Positions 61,164 through 64,000 of a stretch of DNA of 64,000 bases are shown here, in pieces. This DNA comes from Comamonadaceae bacterium. Its GTDB lineage: Bacteria; Pseudomonadota; Gammaproteobacteria; Burkholderiales; Burkholderiaceae_C. The notes beneath the pieces were generated by a model, which was not told the origin of the DNA, ran no database searches, and worked only from the letters and a program-made list of their open reading frames with translations. The position numbers were made by a program, and so were the translations under genes. The stretch spans positions 124,001-188,000 of the forward strand of contig JAIXXF010000022.1 in assembly GCA_027490925.1 (NCBI GenBank), in the 5' to 3' direction. Positions within the stretch are counted from its first letter, which is position 1; the number at the start of each line of letters is the position of its first letter.

Positions 61164-62003
61164 ATGAGCCTGTACCTCCTTCCGGTCGTCTTCACGCTGT
61201 TTTTGTGGTGGTTCAGCACAGGCGTGATCCTGTACCTGGACGGCCTGCCGCCACGCACTTTCAAATGGACCTTCCTGAGCGCCACCGGCATTCTCCTGCT
61301 GGCGCTGTACGGCTTGATCGCCAGCCGCAACGACACCTCGGTCGCGGGCGCGTACTGCAGCTTCACCAGCGCGCTGATGGTCTGGGCCTGGCAAGAAGTG
61401 GCGTTTCTGCTGGGTTACATCACCGGACCACGCCGCACACCGTGTCCCGCCGACAGCACCGGACCGCGGCGCTTTATTCAGGCATTTGAGGCGGTCGCAC
61501 ACCACGAACTCGCGCTGCTGCTGCTGGCCGCCACGGTTTTCATGTTGACCCGCAACGGCGACAACCAAACCGGTTGGTGGACCTACCTTGTGCTGTGGAC
61601 AATGCGCCAAAGTGCAAAGCTCAACGTCTTTCTGGGTGTGCGCAACCTCAACGAAGGCTTTTTACCCCCGCACCTCAGGTATTTGGAAAGCTACTTCCGT
61701 CGCCAGCCCATGAACCTGCTGTTTCCAGTGTCGGTGACACTGGCTACCGGATTGGCTGCACTGCTCTGGCAAGCGGGCATGAAAGTGGGCTCGCCTGCCG
61801 GTCAGATCACAAGCTTGACCTTCGTCGCCACGCTGTTGTCCCTGGCGATCTTGGAGCACTGGTTCATGGTGCTGCCCTTGCCATTCGAAGCGCTTTGGAA
61901 TTGGGGCTTGCGTTCGCGCCAGCCCACCCACAAAAGCCCACTCCGTCCGCCAGACGATATGCCCCGTCTGGCCAAGCTGCGCCCCAAAGCGATCGCCGAT
62001 TGA
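61164..62003 (+). CDS. puhE: Putative photosynthetic complex assembly protein PuhE
   Basis: Polytopic membrane protein (279 aa, DUF3623-type, about seven helices) associated with reaction-centre assembly and pigment synthesis control. Family segments: FLWWFSTGVILYLDGLP, MVWAWQEVAFLLGYITGPR, LWTMRQSAKLNVFLGVRNL and EHWFMVLPLPFEALWNWGLR. Last recognisable gene of the superoperon. No strong terminator is seen directly downstream on this strand. Confidence 0.92.
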   Translation: MSLYLLPVVFTLFLWWFSTGVILYLDGLPPRTFKWTFLSATGILLLALYGLIASRNDTSVAGAYCSFTSALMVWAWQEVAFLLGYITGPRRTPCPADSTGPRRFIQAFEAVAHHELALLLLAATVFMLTRNGDNQTGWWTYLVLWTMRQSAKLNVFLGVRNLNEGFLPPHLRYLESYFRRQPMNLLFPVSVTLATGLAALLWQAGMKVGSPAGQITSLTFVATLLSLAILEHWFMVLPLPFEALWNWGLRSRQPTHKSPLRPPDDMPRLAKLRPKAIAD

Positions 62004-62301
62004 CCATCAAGGCCCATGCGAGGGCCATCAGCTCGGGTGACGCCGGTTCAGCCGGCGCAAAGCTGCAGGCAGATGGACAATTGACGAGCCGCTCACCCAT
62101 TAGATGGTGGAGATTCTCGACCGCACCCTGCCCGGCTCGCTAGCACGCATGCCAGCCCACAGCGCCTGCAAGCCTGTAGCGGCTGGAGCGGCCGTACGGG
62201 TAATTTCGTCTAAAACGCGGGGCGGTGAATGATACATCGGCCATTTCTGGTGTTTTCTGGATTGAATAAGCCGCCAGCCTGTACCGGATGGTCTTCATTT
62301 G

Positions 62302-62318
62302 CTATGAATTGCATAGCG
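62302..62318. repeat. Palindromic repeat GCTATG-N5-CATAGC
   Basis: Perfect 6-bp arms around aattg, followed by gcttgaatgg. Similar GCTAT/ATAGC motifs lie at 10865, 19851 and about 27430; they may belong to a dispersed family common in Comamonadaceae intergenic regions. Family assignment is from memory. Confidence 0.5.
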
Positions 62319-62514
62319 CTTGAATGGCTGTGTTGCCATACGACCGCGCTGTCAAAGCCCAACGGGGCGGCGTATCCCGCTGAACATGCCCCTTAGACGC
62401 GCCGGCATTACACAGTGGCGCCCATGGCGGAGCTGATTCGGTGTCCGTCCAAGCGGCTGTGAATGGCTGTGTAGTCGGCTTGGAACTGCCAGACAACTTC
62501 CCGCCCACGAAGAG

Positions 62515-62547
62515 GAAAAAAGCCCTGCCGGATCGCTCTGGCAGGGC
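62515..62547 (-). terminator. Rho-independent terminator of the puf operon
   Basis: Read leftward: stem gccctgcc / ggcagggc with a 10-nt loop, then TTTTTTCCTC. It lies 72 nt beyond the pufC stop. Confidence 0.88.
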
Positions 62548-62618
62548 CTCAGGGCTGGACATGGAAACCGCCCCAAACGCATCAGCGGACACGTTGGGCG
62601 TGTCCTTTTGAAATCGGC

Positions 62619-63677
62619 TCAGTTGCCAGCGGCGGACGCCAAAGGGGTCCCTGTGGCTGTAGCTGGGGGCAAGCGCTTCACGCCCGCCAGTTCGGGGTGG
62701 TTCTTCAGCATGCTTTCACCATTGAGCGGCTTGTAGGCTCCCTGGTGACAGGTGGCGCAATTGACTTTGGCCACATCGCCAACTGGGCCAAGGCGCTCGG
62801 GAGGGAACGCAGGGGTCAGCGGCGACATGTACGCCACGTTCAGGTCTTTGGCCATGCGGATGCCATGCCAGGCGGTCGTGCGCTGCGGCGGGCTGGTTTC
62901 CCAGTTACCGAATGACTGCGAGTTGTGGCAGAAAGTGCAATTGACACCCAAACCGTCCGCCATGTGCATCATCAAACCATAGGTCCATTCCGTTTGTTTG
63001 ATCGACGATCGGTTGCCCTCCGGTAAGGCCGCCGTGCCCGCCACCCGAATCGGCTTGCTTTCGAGCAGAAACGGTGTGAAGGGGTCGTAGGGAAGGGATG
63101 CCAGTGCCACCGACTTCGCCGGACTGTTCTGACCGGCGTCGCCGCCAGCAGCACGTTTGGTCTGTTTCGGCTCCACGGGCGTGAACCATGTGTTCACCGG
63201 TTGCGGATTGCCCCGATGACAGGTGTAGCAGGTCACGCCGGTGTTGGCCACGTGTGCCTTCCAATCCTGGTTGATGTGCTGCGTCATCTCCACCATGCGA
63301 CGCGCCACCACTTTGGTGTACTTGCTGTCCTCGGCGAAGTTGGCCGGGTTGTGGCAGTACGTACAGCCCTGTTCGGGTGAGACCCATGCGGTCATGGCGG
63401 CCATCAACCGGGTGAACTCACCCACGCTCAAATCGCCCAGGACCTTGACGTTCTGGTACACCGCGCTGGCTTTGGGGCCGTCGCTGCTGGCCGGCGGCAA
63501 CGCCTCAGGCACGGTGTGCTTGCCGGCGTTGGCGGCCAGGGTGCGCGGGTTGTACACCTGCTGCATGCCGGTGCCTCGGGGACCACTCTGGATGCTGTCC
63601 ACGGGTGGCCGCTCGCAAGCAGTTAACAGCACGGTGGTGCCCAGCACCGCCAAAAGGGTTCGCAAAACTGCGTTCAT
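62619..63677 (-). CDS. pufC: Reaction-centre tetraheme cytochrome c subunit PufC
   Basis: Electron donor to the photo-oxidised special pair (352 aa). It is a lipoprotein (lipobox LLTAC, C21) with four CxxCH heme sites: CTYCH, CYTCH, CTFCH and CATCH, plus the surrounding MxxH-type axial ligand stretches ([30 protein letters not shown]). The start overlaps the pufM stop by 4 nt. Heme attachment to these sites requires the Ccm system, here encoded 22-28 kb away in the same cluster. Confidence 0.97.
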   Translation of the reverse strand: MNAVLRTLLAVLGTTVLLTACERPPVDSIQSGPRGTGMQQVYNPRTLAANAGKHTVPEALPPASSDGPKASAVYQNVKVLGDLSVGEFTRLMAAMTAWVSPEQGCTYCHNPANFAEDSKYTKVVARRMVEMTQHINQDWKAHVANTGVTCYTCHRGNPQPVNTWFTPVEPKQTKRAAGGDAGQNSPAKSVALASLPYDPFTPFLLESKPIRVAGTAALPEGNRSSIKQTEWTYGLMMHMADGLGVNCTFCHNSQSFGNWETSPPQRTTAWHGIRMAKDLNVAYMSPLTPAFPPERLGPVGDVAKVNCATCHQGAYKPLNGESMLKNHPELAGVKRLPPATATGTPLASAAGN

Positions 63678-64000
63678 GGCTTGACTCCCTGGATCAGCGC
63701 TGGATCGGCCAACACCGGATACACCGCTGGGTAAGAGGGGGCGACGCCATGTTTGACCGCCCACAAGTACCAGTTATCCACCACTGTGCCGGTGAGCAAA
63801 ATGCCAATGCCACCCGTCAAGGGGCAAAGCACCGCGAACCACCAACCCCACCGGTGAATGGACTCCATCGTGGCGTTGTAGCCCATGGTCCAGCGCCAGA
63901 ACAGGGCGGCGCGTTCAGAAGCAGTGCCACGGTCCACAATCTGTTCGATCTCCCGCTCACCGCCGAACCGACTCACCGCCAAAATGGTGGCCCCGTGCAT
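63674..64000 (-). CDS. pufM: Photosynthetic reaction centre M subunit PufM, C-terminal part (5' end beyond window)
   Basis: The last 108 residues of the M subunit, cut by the right edge; the first in-window codon being ATG is coincidental, since family sequence continues upstream of [16 protein letters not shown]. The non-heme iron ligand Glu is within GGEREIEQ and a ligand His in [13 protein letters not shown]. The last transmembrane helix ([20 protein letters not shown]) and short C-terminus are intact. Followed by pufC with a 4-nt overlap. Confidence 0.96.
   Translation of the reverse strand: MHGATILAVSRFGGEREIEQIVDRGTASERAALFWRWTMGYNATMESIHRWGWWFAVLCPLTGGIGILLTGTVVDNWYLWAVKHGVAPSYPAVYPVLADPALIQGVKP

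Larger units (their letters stand above)
62004..62618. other. Convergent intergenic region between puhE and pufC
   Basis: 615 nt without a convincing gene; short open frames on the minus strand (62302-62592, 62352-62582) have no recognisable character. It contains the pufC terminator (62515-62547) and a perfect palindrome gctatgaattgcatagc (62302-62318). It separates two converging operons. Confidence 0.6.

Noticed and set aside
62302..62592. Small minus-strand open frames between puhE and pufC
   Set aside because: No ribosome site, no family character, and they run through the pufC terminator.

Overview
The window looks like a chromosomal segment of a GC-rich betaproteobacterium of the order Burkholderiales, probably a Comamonadaceae-like phototroph (Rhodoferax/Limnohabitans/Rubrivivax type). 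This rests on protein character (DUF934 in the cys operon, imuA-imuB-dnaE2, a purple-bacterial photosynthesis gene cluster with acsF and a tetraheme pufC). No database search was possible, so the taxonomic call is an inference.

Left part (1-29.5 kb), housekeeping and sulfur. An SOS mutagenesis cassette, imuA-imuB-dnaE2, runs leftward from a perfect LexA box and leaves the window within dnaE2. It is followed by dsbB and a leftward sulfate/thiosulfate ABC transporter operon (hydrolase-sbp-cysT-cysW-cysA). Next come a large deacetylase-like lipoprotein, a DM13-domain protein and a second, solitary sulfate-binding protein. On the plus strand lie yggX and mnmC (whose methyltransferase half looks degenerate), then the assimilatory sulfate reduction operon cysI-DUF934-cysH-cysD-cysN, fdxA and a ferredoxin-NADP reductase. 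A frameshifted 5'-nucleotidase-like lipoprotein gene and a TonB-dependent receptor under a TPP riboswitch close this part.

Right part (29.6-64 kb), photosynthesis gene cluster. A tRNA-Asn marks its left side. bchI-bchD run rightward. Facing them is a leftward run bchG-(PucC-like)-bchP-tspO-ccmABCDEFGHI-bchO, in which nearly every gene overlaps the next, so cytochrome c maturation is joined to bacteriochlorophyll synthesis. Upstream sit the regulators ppaA-ppsR. Divergent from ppaA is the rightward superoperon bchF-N-B-H-L-M-lhaA-puhA-B-C-acsF-puhE. At the right edge the leftward puf operon ends (pufM partial, pufC) at a terminator.

How it works together: BchIDH, BchM, AcsF, BchNBL, BchF, BchG and BchP cover most steps from protoporphyrin IX to bacteriochlorophyll a. 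PuhABCE, LhaA and the PucC-like protein build the reaction centre and antenna. PufC is a tetraheme c-type cytochrome that needs the Ccm system encoded in the same cluster. Both large bch operons start at promoters whose -35 hexamer is the right half of a perfect TGT-N12-ACA PpsR box, and in both the best-placed start codon lies only 6-7 nt beyond the -10. Carotenoid genes, bchXYZ/bchC and pufBAL are not in the window; they may lie beyond the right edge.
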